A stretch of DNA of 64,000 nt from Reticulascus tulasneorum (taxonomy: Eukaryota; Ascomycota; Sordariomycetes; Glomerellales; Reticulascaceae). The stretch's first letter is position 1. Each line of letters opens with the position of its first letter. Of the stretch, positions 11,539-22,558 are shown piece by piece. Location: contig LSAX01000007.1 in NCBI GenBank assembly GCA_001557505.1, forward strand, positions 930,001 through 994,000. Direction: 5' to 3'. The notes under the pieces are model-generated. The model searched no databases. It had not been told where the DNA came from and worked only from the letters and a program-made list of their open reading frames with translations. Made by a program: the position numbers and the translations under genes.

Positions 11539-12930
11539 CAGGGCCCGACGATGGCACGTCCTGGACGGCCCGGGGTGCTCTCAGCTCGCGACATCATCCT
11601 TCCGCATTTGGATCTTGGATACGCCGATAAAGCGAGCGCTGGCAGCCGATTATGCCTGGCACTCGTACGTGCGGAGTTCCGGACCGTTGGTAGACGCAAA
11701 GGGCCTTTTTTGCAGCGCAGTCCCAGAAGGGAGGGTCGCGATCCATGCGTAACCCTATTCGGTTGAGAAGGAGCTGAAGGAGCCCTCGTGATGTTGACGC
11801 GGCCATGATCTATCAAGGTAGTTGTTTTGTCGATAGCTAGATTCGTGTATACCTAATCGTCTAGCTTGCGGCGAGCGAGGAATGCCAAGACGCCAGACGC
11901 AGATAAGAGTTCTGGTTTACTGTCACCTTACCGAAATAGACAGGGCGCGGGCGTGGGAGCACGCAAGGGACAGGGAGGTTATTCCAACGCCTATGCGCTT
12001 TAGGACCCCGGGAGCTCGGTCTGTGTCCGCCCCTATGGTATCCGTCTTCTGAACTGCCAAACTGCGTAGCCTTCATCTTACTTAGGTAAGAATGCATGAG
12101 TGTTGGTGATAGCTTTTAAATGCTCCGTACGGGTGTGGGGGGGAAAATCTAAGTTGGGGAAGATGCACGGATTGACTAATCACCTTATTACCCCTCACTT
12201 CTCTAAATGGCATGTCAACAAGGACAATTGCTCGAACCTTCAAAATATGATTCGCAACGGTCAGACATAATACAAAGAACGATCAGTAACCGCCCTACAA
12301 AAATAGCTTCAAATGGGCAGGTTGCCTTTTTGAGGTGCTTGATGTCGACATATCAATAGATGGAGCCTAACGGCACAGGGTAGCATCCCCCGGCCGCGGT
12401 CAAACCAACTTACAGCGCTAGCTAGCCAGGTAGTTATACGTGGTATGTTGCAATTATAGCGTCATCAGCACCAACAGGACGCTAAAGTTTAAAACGGTCA
12501 CAGGGCAGAGACATAATCGAGAGAACGAGCCGGCTGCCCATTGGCCCAGATCCCTAACTATAAGGCCAGCGCACTATTTGTAAGATGCACTGGCATTGAG
12601 TGCACACGCACCCAACCTCCATGATGCAAGGCACCAGAGCTTCCTTTTTGGATCTAGATCTCCGTCGTATTTGTTCAGGGTCGTACTCCTCACCTTTGCT
12701 TAGGGAGTTGCCCTAGCCAGGTTCCTGCAGCCACGGCAAGTGGGGTAGGTGGCGGATTAGTTAGGCAGTTAATTAGACGAGCTTTGGCCAGTCGGCTCTG
12801 TTTGGTGCCCATTGAATCTGAAGGCCTGTGCTGCTATAAGCATAAGCAGCCATCTGATCTGATCTTGTCTGCCTCCCCCGCCTCGTGCTATCTCGCCTCT
12901 GGACAGGGGTACCAATTGGAAGGGATCGAA

Positions 12931-12945
12931 GAGAGAGAGAGAGAG
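12931..12945. repeat. (GA)n microsatellite
   Basis: Seven GA units plus G in a purine-rich setting, intergenic. Confidence 0.8.
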
Positions 12946-13891
12946 GATAAGTAACATTGATGGATTCCACGACCCCAGCTGAAAGCCAGGAAGAGAGCAA
13001 TAGTACTCCCTCTAACTAGCTTACACTAGTTAGGACGACGATCAGCCTGCGCCGTCGTAATCTGCAACCCTGTCCGATGAGGCAGCTCCCTCTCATGCCG
13101 CTTACTCATTCAGGGTCCGAATTCTGATCGACGCTCAATGTTGGTGGGCCAATCGCTGTCCAGTTCGTCGACGATGGCCACCGCCTGCCATGGGGCCAAG
13201 TGGGCTTCAGGGCCGGATTTTCTTGCAAGAGCCGTGGCATAGCCTTTCTATGAATGGTTGCTTGTTGGATTCAAGTAAAGGAAATTGAGTAGAATTTTGA
13301 AAGAGACAAGCACGCCGTATCTCAACTGCACTATTTGAGTACGCTTGCTGCGCTTTGCTTCGGATGTACTACCGCGAGAGTAGACGAAGAGACAATCAAG
13401 AGGTCCGGCACATGTATTCATGGCCTTCAAAGTTCTTCTCCTTGCGCCACCAACGGAAGTCGGGGAAAGGAGGAGACACAGACCCCTGTGCAGACGAGTA
13501 GCACATCGCCTCGCCGAGTTCCGTCTTGCATTGGATGGCGTGTGGATCTCGGATATCAACTTTGCGTATTGCCCGCGTGTAAGTCACCACTCGCCAAAAG
13601 TCGATCGCCGTCCACTCTAGCACTACAGCCTCGTCGGCTCTCTTCGTATGATTACGGTAGTTCGTATCCATGTGTACGAAGATCTAAACTAACATCTAGT
13701 ATTCCATGCATCCATTCCATGCGTATGTGACGTGATTTGTCCCTCCCTCTAGTGCGTGTGTCGGTGGGTGAGCAGAGGAGGCCGGTATCGCCACCTACAA
13801 CTACGTTCACTCCTCAAACGGGTGTCTATGTGGTGACCTTCTCATTTCAGAGTTGCATTGATCATCCTTCGCGATCGCTTCTCTCCCCCTG

Positions 13892-13913
13892 GAAAGAAAG
13901 AAAGAAAGAAAGA
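13892..13913. repeat. (GAAA)n microsatellite
   Basis: Five GAAA units in tandem, intergenic. Confidence 0.8.
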
Positions 13914-13983
13914 GCAGTAGAATCGGGAGTTGCCCCACGACCGTCTGTCGTCCCGTTCACCCAACCGCTACTAAGTTGCAGGT

Positions 13984-13991
13984 TGACGTCA
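13984..13991. promoter_or_regulatory. CRE-type bZIP octamer
   Basis: TGACGTCA is the full palindromic site bound by ATF/CREB-type bZIP factors (AtfA class in filamentous fungi). It is followed at once by CAGCTAGTGGTCAC and, 58 bp later, by CAGCTAGTAGTCAC. No gene is close on either side, so a regulatory role is uncertain. Confidence 0.3.
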
Positions 13992-16327
13992 GCTAGTGGT
14001 CACCCGTGACCTCAATAACTTCATGCCCACAAGTTGTTGTAAAAGACAGCTAGTAGTCACGTATTTTATCCCAAGTTAAAGTGCGATGGGTCGTGAGCAA
14101 ATCATTGCTCCGAAGTATCCCATTGGCAAATCGGGTGTTTCTCCTGGCCATTGGCATCCTGCGGGTCATTTGCAATGCATCAGCATCCCCAACATCAGCC
14201 TTGACAGTCCATCAAAGTCAACTTAAACCTAGTCTCCTGCATATTGGAACATCAGGTAAAGCTTGACTACCACCAAATAGATCCTGGGAGCTGCCCAAAG
14301 GGGGCACCGAGAAACACGAGAATGGTCGAAATTGGGGATCGGAAGAAATCAAAGCTATTTGGGAAGGTGCATTGAGCAGCACTGGAGCTACTCGCGACAC
14401 CATCTCCTACGAGATACCGGATGGAACCATGCAGCATCAATTTCCCGGAAGTCGTTGTCAATTTTGTCACGACGTCTGGATCGATTCCGCCGAGTTCAGC
14501 CTCGGACCACATGGTTGTGGTCGTCTCGCAAGAGCTTCGCCGAACCATTTGCGATTCTGGAGCAAACCGGTGTCACGGCTTCGTCCGCAGCCGACTACCA
14601 CGTTGATAGCGGCGCCGTGCTCGGCGCCGTGGTACATCCGATCAAGGTTTGCAATGGAGTCAGTAGTGCCGATGATCGGGTCGTGCCTTTGTTCCGAGAC
14701 CCACAGGATTCTCGGGCTGTACAAGACAGTGCGCCCTGCAGGTACTAGATGATTGCATCATCATTGCGCTTGAGTGTAACCCGAGATCTCTGTGACACTG
14801 TTCGTCTTTGTGCCTGGAGCTTCAGATTACCTCAAACCACCAAGCATGGGGTGGAACAAGTGGCATCCAACAACGAGGGACTACCTTGGCGGGTGTGCCG
14901 GATAGAGAGCATTCTCGTCTCCATCACTGCATTTGTAGACGGGATGGTATTGGAATTTGGTGGGAACGCCCATCTACCAATGTGGCGTTAGTGGGCTTGC
15001 TTGAGGCATTTCTCCAAGCCGCCGACTTCTCGGCTAATCAACAGTGTGGAAGAGGACACACAGTTCTTTACACAACTGGGACCCCATAATCCCGATACCA
15101 TCCTAGAAGTTTGATAAAATGTACTTCATATAAATAACTTTCATCCAACCATTGACCACGAGGCGAGCAGCCGGGGTGGAACAAACGAGATGCCTACGCG
15201 GCAAGAACATATCATGTTCCCCGATTGGAGACACAGTCTTCAGATGCCGTGAGTATGAAACAAGTCTTCCACTAATGAATTGGATGGAGTGCCCCAGCTG
15301 GGCGGTAGTGTGTAGACTATGTGCTGTATCATGCCGTCCTGCAACCACCATCACACTTTGGCCCCATATGTCCATTACCCCGTCTTCCGGGAAACACACA
15401 TGCCATGTAGGTCTGGGCCTTCACTTGTAGTCAGCTTGAACAGGATTGGGAAAGATGGCGGATATCTCGGGGGGATGATACCTCGATGTAATGGAATTTA
15501 CAAGCACATCCACCAATAACGTAGTGTTTCCTTATATAGCAACAACGTTTTCTCGACGCCTCATAGGCTTGCAGGACGGCAAAAGGGACCCATAGCTTAT
15601 TCTTGGAATTCTGTCTTTGATCGGGTTTCTTCGCAGCAGGGTGTGAGCTGGCATCGGGATACTTGCGTGGTGGGATGCCATCAATCAACTGATGAATGAG
15701 CCAACCCCTTCATAACTAGTCTCAGGGATGTAGCCATCGTCATTCCTCGGCTCCCAGCTCCCATGCGCATGGCCCGTCGGTACTCTCCGTGACTTCGCAG
15801 CTATTGGTAGCGGTTCTGAAGCCACGCTCCACAAGCCCTCCTGGTCGTTCCTGAGAGTCGTCCACTCAGGTGGCGCGCACCACCGTTTGGTTCGCCCGGG
15901 TTCTCTAGGGCAGCAGCAAACCCCCCGCAATTCGGCCGATCATCCAAAGCTTCGAACCACTTGACGGTATCCTCCAGGATACCCCTTGTGCGAAGAATCC
16001 TCCCAGTCATGAGCACGATCCAGAACAATCATTCTCTGCCACGTTGTTGACAGGGTAGGTGAGGCCAATATGGGCTTACTTCCTAAGCAGAACTCCTCGC
16101 CAATGGTCTTTCGGACATCAGCTTGTACTTGCCAGGTTACAAGGATTTCCATACCTGAACCAGGTTCGAACCCACACACACTGGCTCCTACCATCCAGTG
16201 TCGAACGAGGCGGCCACGCCAATGTCTGCAGGAAGCCAAATGTCTCATCACCTGCCAAGGGCCAAGTTAATTGGTGCCAGTGGGAGGATGGGCATTAGTG
16301 ACATGAGGTCTGAGGGCCAAGTGAGAA

Positions 16328-16334
16328 TATAAAT
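16328..16334 (+). promoter_or_regulatory. TATA box of the gene at 16394
   Basis: TATAAAT lies 66 bp before the ATG at 16394, the same spacing as in the similar genes at 5089 and 22086. Confidence 0.5.
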
Positions 16335-16393
16335 TCTTTGTGTGCTCCCACTCTGTCTTTTGTCAAAGTCAATGAGAACCAGTCACCGACGAA

Positions 16394-17338
16394 ATGAAGC
16401 CTGGCCACTCACACCAAAGCGTTCCGATCCGTCCGAGAGGTTCCCGCCCTGTTGGATCAGGGAGTCCGATGGACCACTCCGGATCAACGAGTAGTCCCCC
16501 CAACTCGGCGCAGCAAGCTCAAGCATACGAGTCAGCACGAGATTCAACTGGTTTATCTAGCCAATCGTCAGCGTCTGCTCATGTGACAACGTCCACGTTC
16601 TCGGAACATAGCTTCACTGGGCACTCACCTGCACAGCTCTCTGGCTCACATGGTCAACCATACACCAGTGATCATAGCTCTTGGCCGTCTTCCGAATCCG
16701 TCCAGACTGTCCATTTTACGAGTGACGTACAAGCTCCTTCACAAAACTATCATTCCCAACAGTTGTTAGGAAGTCATTATCCAGGAAACACTGTACAACC
16801 CTCTCCTGGATGGCCCGCCGGGGATGTCTCAAACACCCAATACCACGGCTATACTTCGTCCCCTAACCCAGTGTCGGGATTAGGGGGAAGTAACACAAGT
16901 GTTGATGTTTCGACGCAGCCGGGTTGGGCCACTATGGTATCTCAACAAGCTGTTCAGATAACTCAGAACTCAGAACTGTCCGATACACAACACATCATGT
17001 CGGACAGCAATTTGACTTCTGCATCGCACAGTCCTGCCGAAGACATGATATTCTTCGGTGCTGGCCATTGGGCAGAAAATGATGCACGCTACCTTCCAAG
17101 ACTAACAGCTGGACCAATCCTTGTCCGGCCGTCGCCACTGAAGATTGATGCGAGCATAGTTTCATCAACCCCTCGATCGGTCCGGAGTCTGTCTACCGAA
17201 CGTCAGAGAGGTAGTCCAAGGTCAGCCGTTGCCATAGATCATCATTTTCAAAACTGACCTCAGTATAGCCCGTCAGATAATACTAGAGACAAGGGTCGAC
17301 TACCCCGTGTTCTTCCGCCAAGTCCTCGGAATGCATAA
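16394..17338 (+). CDS. Uncharacterised Ser/Gln/Pro-rich disordered protein
   Basis: Exon 1 16394-17220, preferred intron 17221-17268 (48 bp, GTCAGC..GTATAG, branch AACTGACC), exon 2 17269-17338; 298 residues. Without splicing the frame runs to a stop at 17257-17259. The intron is preferred because it is in phase 2 as in the five similar genes and because exon 2 then opens SPSDNTRDKG, like the SDNGT start of exon 2 at 5089. An alternative donor at 17211 or acceptor at 17263 leads to other short tails. The protein is almost wholly Ser, Gln, Pro, Thr, His and Gly, with no membrane segment or signal peptide. One less simple segment (residues about 215-265, containing DMIFFGAGHWAENDARYLP) may be a conserved core. 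Function unknown; the leader resembles that of the gene at 5089 (AAGTCA followed by CACCGACGA). Confidence 0.55.
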
Positions 17339-19783
17339 ACGATCTCAAACCACTGACTCAAACTCGAAGCATTCCCGCATCATACAAGATGATATGTGGT
17401 AAACGACAAGAGAAAGTGCAGACTATATCTGAATACTAGGTGCTTTGATCTTCGAGTCTAGAAATCATAGGTATGGGTGGAAGAACGGTGAAGACGAGTC
17501 TTGGGACAGGCTTGCCGGTGAAGTGGGTCATGATAGAAGGTTGAATACTGATACTAAGATTGTTTGAGAAGAATTCCCTCCAGGGTCTCCGTTCTTTTGG
17601 GTCTTCTAGAAGTCAAATATATTTCAGGGGACAGAGGCCAGTCTTATTTTTGCATGCAATTCATATGTAGGATAGAGTTCCTTATTGTATGAAGAGCAAT
17701 TTTTTTTACTAATCATACATCTGATCAACGCCTCTCGATGATCCTGACTGCCAAATCCTGATTTATGTACGACTCCCAGGGACATCCTTGTTCACCAATG
17801 AAGATGGCTTTGCTCATGTCGGCACTTGGTCACAGAGCGTTTGATTGATGTGGGACTCTGGAACACTGCCCAATTGAAGCCTCATGGGTCTTGAATTGAG
17901 TCTTTCAATTCTTTTGAAGCCAACCAATTGTTGGACTGCTACCCTGCACCTAGTCATTTGATTATCATCCGAAGTTTCTTCATTCACAGATACAGCCAAT
18001 CAACATACCTACCATGTTCAATTACCAACCGTCCCAGCCAACCAGTGATTGAGGCTATGCTAGTGCCGCGTTTCCATCCCGTCACATGCGCCTTGCTGTT
18101 TTCGCTCGCTGACGAGAGTCGGGGATTCAGGATCTTGCATGCCTGCCACCAATAATGCATTGCGTGTTGCACGATCCTCTACTGCATAGCTGGAGCCAAT
18201 CTGATAAGCCATCGAGTGCCTCTGTGAAAGAGGGCGTACAAGTATCTGTGAAGGGTAATGTTCCCAAGACAGGAGCAGCCGAGGCAGCAACCAGTCAGCA
18301 ACCCTCCCAGAATCCAACACAGTTGTCTGGCCTGATCCACGCCAACCGATTGGATCTGGGAATATGGATGCTTTGAATCATGCGCCGTGGAAAGAAAGAT
18401 CTCTGACGTACTTGTCTCTGGATAGCCTAGCGGGTTGTCTGTGCAGGCACTAGGCCCATACAGAAGGGGTCCCAGCCTCAGCCATGGCGAGCCCATCCTG
18501 GCGCCTAAGTAGGAACTCAGTAACAGATTGGATATGCCTTGTCTTCCAATCAAGTACTTTCGTTCCAACTTCCGGGATTCTGCGAGGCTGAAAGAGCAGC
18601 CGAGGTGGATTGCCTCAGGCATAGGAAGCTGATGTGGCCAGGCAGGACGCCTTTAGTTTGCCACCACATTCCTCGCTCTCTCATTCACATTCTCTGTCAG
18701 TAGAGTATCGGGCTCATTGTTCATCTTGGTGTTTCTGGCCCATTAGTATCATAAAAGTCTGGCATCTACTCCATGCCGCAGAGACGTGACACTGCTGCAT
18801 TCGCATCATCACACCGCTTTCCCCCTTCAGGTTCCCTTCATGAATTCCCCAATGGAGGACTCTATGGTAGTGACGATTTTATGATCAAATTTCCTGAGGT
18901 TGGCCGTTGTATGGTAGTAGAAAATGCGAGCAAGGTTAGCAGCTCGCGGTCTACTTCCAGAAACTAACCCACCAAGACACCTAGATTTAGCGCTCGGCGT
19001 ACAATTCCACCTTCTATTCATTGATGCACTACATCAGTAAGGAGTTTCCACATGACCCATGCCTCAACACTCCACCAAGGACATGCTGCTCACTGAAGGG
19101 GGGCAGGCGCGGTTCATAGCCATCGAGAGTCCGAGTTTAACAGATCAAGTGCTCTAAGCAAGCTCTGTCCAGGCGGATAACGTTCAGGAGTGGAACATTA
19201 TCTCAACCTTTTACTGATCTCGATTTAAGTAACTCGACCTCTAACCCGGGTACACCTACCGTTGATACTCAGATCTTCCTGCATAATCCGGGGAATACTG
19301 TTGCGGCTCATCGTCAGAGCGGGGCATCCTTGTTCCGATTAATATACTCGATGTTACTCCCCGCAGTTCAAGTCGGCGTCTAGGAGTCGTATAGACCGTA
19401 ACAGCAAAGGGGATCGTCTGCAAATCGGCGACCTCCTGAGATCCGACCGACAAGGCGGGAACTATTCAGGTTGTCAGCGTTGCATCTTGCCGTTAAGGTT
19501 AAATGTATTTATCCCTTTGCCATGCTACTGGGTACCATTCCCGGCATTCGGGTTTCTCGAAGTTGCTTCGACGTCCTTTGGATCGGCGACCGGGAGGTCG
19601 AAAGTAGGACTGTCGAGGGCGGAGATCATCCTCCTGCTAGTGTGACGGCAAGCAGGAGGGGTTGGCAGATGGGACGTGTATAAAAGTGCCGCCATGCTCG
19701 AGACCTTCTATTGTATCGATTCTGAGTATCATCCAACAGAGTCTCCTATCAAGATAGCTCATTGGCACAGCCTTAGTCCAAAC
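17339..19783. other. Intergenic stretch, no supported gene
   Basis: About 2.4 kb. A 64-codon frame at 18773-18967 (MPQRRDTAAF) has a CATAAAAG box only about 25 bp before its ATG and no family, so it is not called. A TATA box at 19679-19686 belongs to the peptide gene at 19784. Nothing else is evident. Confidence 0.45.
19679..19686 (+). promoter_or_regulatory. TATA box of the defensin-like peptide gene
   Basis: TATAAAAG lies 105 bp before the ATG at 19784. An ATG at 19694 is too close to the TATA box to be in the transcript. Confidence 0.6.
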
Positions 19784-20083
19784 ATGAAACTTTCAATCTT
19801 TGCAACATTTTCTGTCTTGGTCATCAGTGCCATGGCTGCTCCAACAGAGGCAGAAGAGGAACGAGGCATTCTTGAGAAGAGGATCGATTGCTCAGCTGGT
19901 GGGGTATCTTGTGTTACGAAGTGCGCTGGAGGAAGCCAGTCAATCAACTGCTCTGGCTCGAAGGTCAGTAGCAACTATTAACCAGTTTTGTAGGCTACGA
20001 TGTCCCGCTGACTGTAGTCGCAGTGTATCTTGAATGCGTCCGGATGGTATGGGTACTGTGAATGTCATTGCCGGTACGGATGA
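19784..20083 (+). CDS. Defensin-like cysteine-rich secreted peptide
   Basis: Small secreted peptide gene in two exons: 19784-19963, intron 19964-20023 (60 bp, GTCAGT..GCAG, branch GCTGACTG), exon 2 20024-20083; precursor of 79 residues. Residues 1-19 are a signal peptide (MKLSIFATFSVLVISAMAA). An acidic propeptide rich in Glu follows and ends in LEKR, a Kex2-type cleavage site. The predicted mature peptide of about 46 residues carries eight cysteines in the order C, C-x3-C, C, C, then C-x-C-x-C near the C terminus (CECHC). The C-x3-C and C-x-C elements are the hallmarks of the cysteine-stabilised alpha-beta fold of fungal and invertebrate defensins, but the spacing does not match any family I can name, so the fold is inferred. 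Likely role: secreted antimicrobial or effector-like peptide. The intron falls between the fourth and fifth cysteines, in phase 0, unlike the family of disordered genes around it. No defect is seen. Confidence 0.75.
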
Positions 20084-22085
20084 GTGACATATCTCTCTCG
20101 TTGGGGGTAGTGCGGTCGATGAACTGGAAATTCTCGAGGCAGGTTTGAGCTGGAACCAGCAGCTTCCGTGTTCGACTTCGTACCTGATAATAAGACACTG
20201 TTCCCGATACAAGATTAATACTTTGTGCCATAGTAGCTTGGTGTGAAGACAATACCATGGCATTACTAACGTGCTGAGATGGTGATGGCGAGAGGATTCT
20301 TGAATCGACATGACCATATGAGTTCGTAACAGCAACCTCAAGGCGAGGCAAACAAGCCTTCTTCGTCGTAGTTCGTGCTCATCGTAGTGGCTGAGTGCCT
20401 GGCTCGAGAAAGAACAGCTTGGGACCACGCAATGCTTCACAAGACTATGTTGTTTCTTGAATCTCTCAAAGGATGATGAAGGGGTTAAGAGACGGAAACC
20501 CATGATGCTTGGGGCTGAAATAGAATCAAAATGTGGCGTCGATGAATCAACAGCAGGAACGGTGGAAGGCCATGATTGGAGCTATCACGATAGAACTTCA
20601 CTGACCATTGTCCAAGAGAAACGGAGGATTGCTCAGGAACTAGTAGAAATCCTCAAATGCTTCCATGTTGTTGTTGAATGTGTTGTGAAGGAGCGTGGCC
20701 GGTGTAAGTTATATGCAATAGTCGCGATTAAACATATTTCGGTTAAGGTACTGAAGGCAAATATCCTTGACTAGGGGGAGGGCTGCCAGCCCCCCTTCTC
20801 CCACCCCATCAAATATAGAATCGTAGCAATGCCAACCAAACATCATGGAAACCGCTCGGGCTAGAAACCTCGGTGCTTGCTTCTCCTTTATTCCAACGGC
20901 TGCAGCCAATAAGCCAGGTGAAGCCGCCCCTTCAGTTCACGGCTTAAAACAGAAAGACCGGAGGCCGCAACCTACCCCTATTTAGCGTTGAGCGTGACAC
21001 AAATGTCATTTTTCCAAGCGTGTGGCTACGGCACAGTCTCGGTAGTAACTCCAGAGGGCTGTCTCGATGAGTGGAGAGAGGGTGTCAGTTCAAGGCTTTC
21101 GGTGCATTGCTTCATCGAGCCAAACGAGGCTGTCCACACAACCTTCCCAACACTTCCGGTACCATAGCGTCGCGGCACATAACGGCCTTTACCAATGCTG
21201 GAAAATCATAGGTCTCTAGGCACTTACTTTCACTCGACGCTTTGTAAGCAGGGATCCCTGGATCCCTTGTGCACTTCGGCCGTCTCTCGCTGGCACATGT
21301 CGAACTATGACTGCTGATCGATATTGATGTGGCTTTTACGTGGCCAATCCGGCTCTAACTCATCGAAGCAAACTAGATACACCTTGAAGAATGCCTGGAC
21401 TGTACTTCATGCAGCCTCTTGTGACAATATGCGAGCCGTTCTTCGCCTGCCCCATCTTTTGCGTTTCGACAAAATGCTTCAGCGTCATCCCTACCCCCTG
21501 AAAGCCAGCTTTCACCTGGTCAGTGGTGTCTCTCTAGACGAAGGATCAGTGCTACTAGAAGAGCAGAGTTCTGCCTACGGCTGTGTGACTTAATTTCACC
21601 TCGCCCGCAGGCAAGGATCCTTCGACGAGATATCGAGTGGTGACCTTTGAGCCATGCAAGCAGTGTAGATCATGTCACAGCTGTCAGCTCTACTTCTATC
21701 CACACCAGCCTTTACAGTGACAGCCCCTTTCGACACGCTTCGAAAATTGGGCTTACACTCTTGGCCGCCTCATTTACGCAACAGGCAGGCAGACCCCCTG
21801 AAGGTACAACAAAGTCGACAGCCCGGGGCACTGAATGGAAGAGGATGATGCTAGCATGGGCTTGGCTAGATCTCTCTCGCCAAACCCTCTGTATCCTGAT
21901 TTGATTAGACCCGTGCGACTAATTTCGAGATGATTGTTATGCTCGGACATTTTGCCGACTCAATGGTCGCTGGAAAGCTGTAGATTCTAGTAACACATCA
22001 GTCTCGCATTATAAAACTTGTCCTGCAGCCGCATCGAGGCCGAGATCAAAAGTTTCTTCATCAACTGACTACAGAAAAGTTGACG
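20084..22085. other. Intergenic stretch, no gene seen
   Basis: About 2 kb. The open frames present (for example 20457-20774 plus and 19940-20503 minus) lack a family, splice logic or coding-like composition. A TATA box at 22009-22016 belongs to the gene at 22086. Confidence 0.45.
22009..22016 (+). promoter_or_regulatory. TATA box of the gene at 22086
   Basis: TTATAAAA lies about 75 bp before the ATG at 22086. Confidence 0.55.
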
Positions 22086-22558
22086 ATGTCGAATCAAAAA
22101 GACCCAGGAAACCCATTACGGGACACTGCTGCGTCAAGTTGTGACTCGATGGAGGCCCAGCAAGGCTCAGCGAAGTTGTAAGCCCAGTCTTTCCAAAAGA
22201 GTTTCGGCCCTGACAGTCTGTCTGCAGATCAGCAAATACCAGACAGTCTCCAGATGATGTTCCTGAATCGAAAAAGCCCAGAGCGGAACGATCCTTGTCG
22301 CTAGTAACTGCCTATGTGGCTGAAATAGCAGAGAGACAAAGCCGCCTCGAGGGTCGATCGCCTGATGTTCGAGCACGCATCAAGGAGGCAGTAGAAGCAA
22401 CAAAGGTAGCACTGCAGGCTATTTGCCGGGACGATCCTATCTTTGACACCGGCCACAATGTACCAAAGACGTGCCCAGCTCGGCGAAAGGACGACAGAAC
22501 GGCAGATGGCAACGAGAATGAAGTAAAACAAGCTGAAGTCAAGACGGTACAGGACTAG
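22086..22558 (+). CDS. Uncharacterised small charged protein, two exons
   Basis: Exon 1 22086-22177, intron 22178-22227 (50 bp, GTAAGC..TGCAG, branch CCTGACA), exon 2 22228-22558; 140 residues. The start MSNQKDPGNP resembles the MSNNGNPTYP start at 5089. After a short polar N terminus the second exon holds a basic patch (ESKKPRAERS), a probable amphipathic helix of about 45 residues (VTAYVAEIAERQSRLEG through EAVEATKVALQAI) and a charged C terminus (ARRKDDRTADGNENE). No signal peptide, membrane segment or known domain is visible. The start is supported by the TATA box 75 bp upstream. The intron is in phase 2, as in the other five genes of the series. Its helix-forming part makes it less disordered than the larger members, so membership rests on architecture rather than sequence. 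Confidence 0.6.

Larger units (their letters stand above)
11539..16393. other. Long gene-poor stretch
   Basis: About 4.9 kb. It holds simple repeats (GA)n at 12931-12945 and (GAAA)n at 13892-13913, a perfect CRE-type octamer at 13984-13991, and a 14-bp imperfect direct repeat (13991-14002 region and 14047-14060 region). The segment 14260-14750 shows short protein-like runs in several frames on both strands but no frame long enough to call; it may be a decayed gene. The rest shows nothing I can support. Confidence 0.4.

Noticed and set aside
14260..14750. Protein-like runs on both strands
   Set aside because: Each run is short and shifts frame; I could not assign a strand or family, so it is mentioned only as a possible decayed gene.
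16155..16175. B-box-like GGTTCGAACCC
   Set aside because: Flanking bases do not form a 5-bp T stem on either strand and no A box lies upstream.
18773..18967. 64-codon frame MPQRRDTAAF
   Set aside because: TATA-like box only about 25 bp from the ATG, no family, and splicing options lead straight to stops.
19940..20503. 187-codon minus-strand frame
   Set aside because: It overlaps the well supported defensin-like gene antisense and has no recognisable family.
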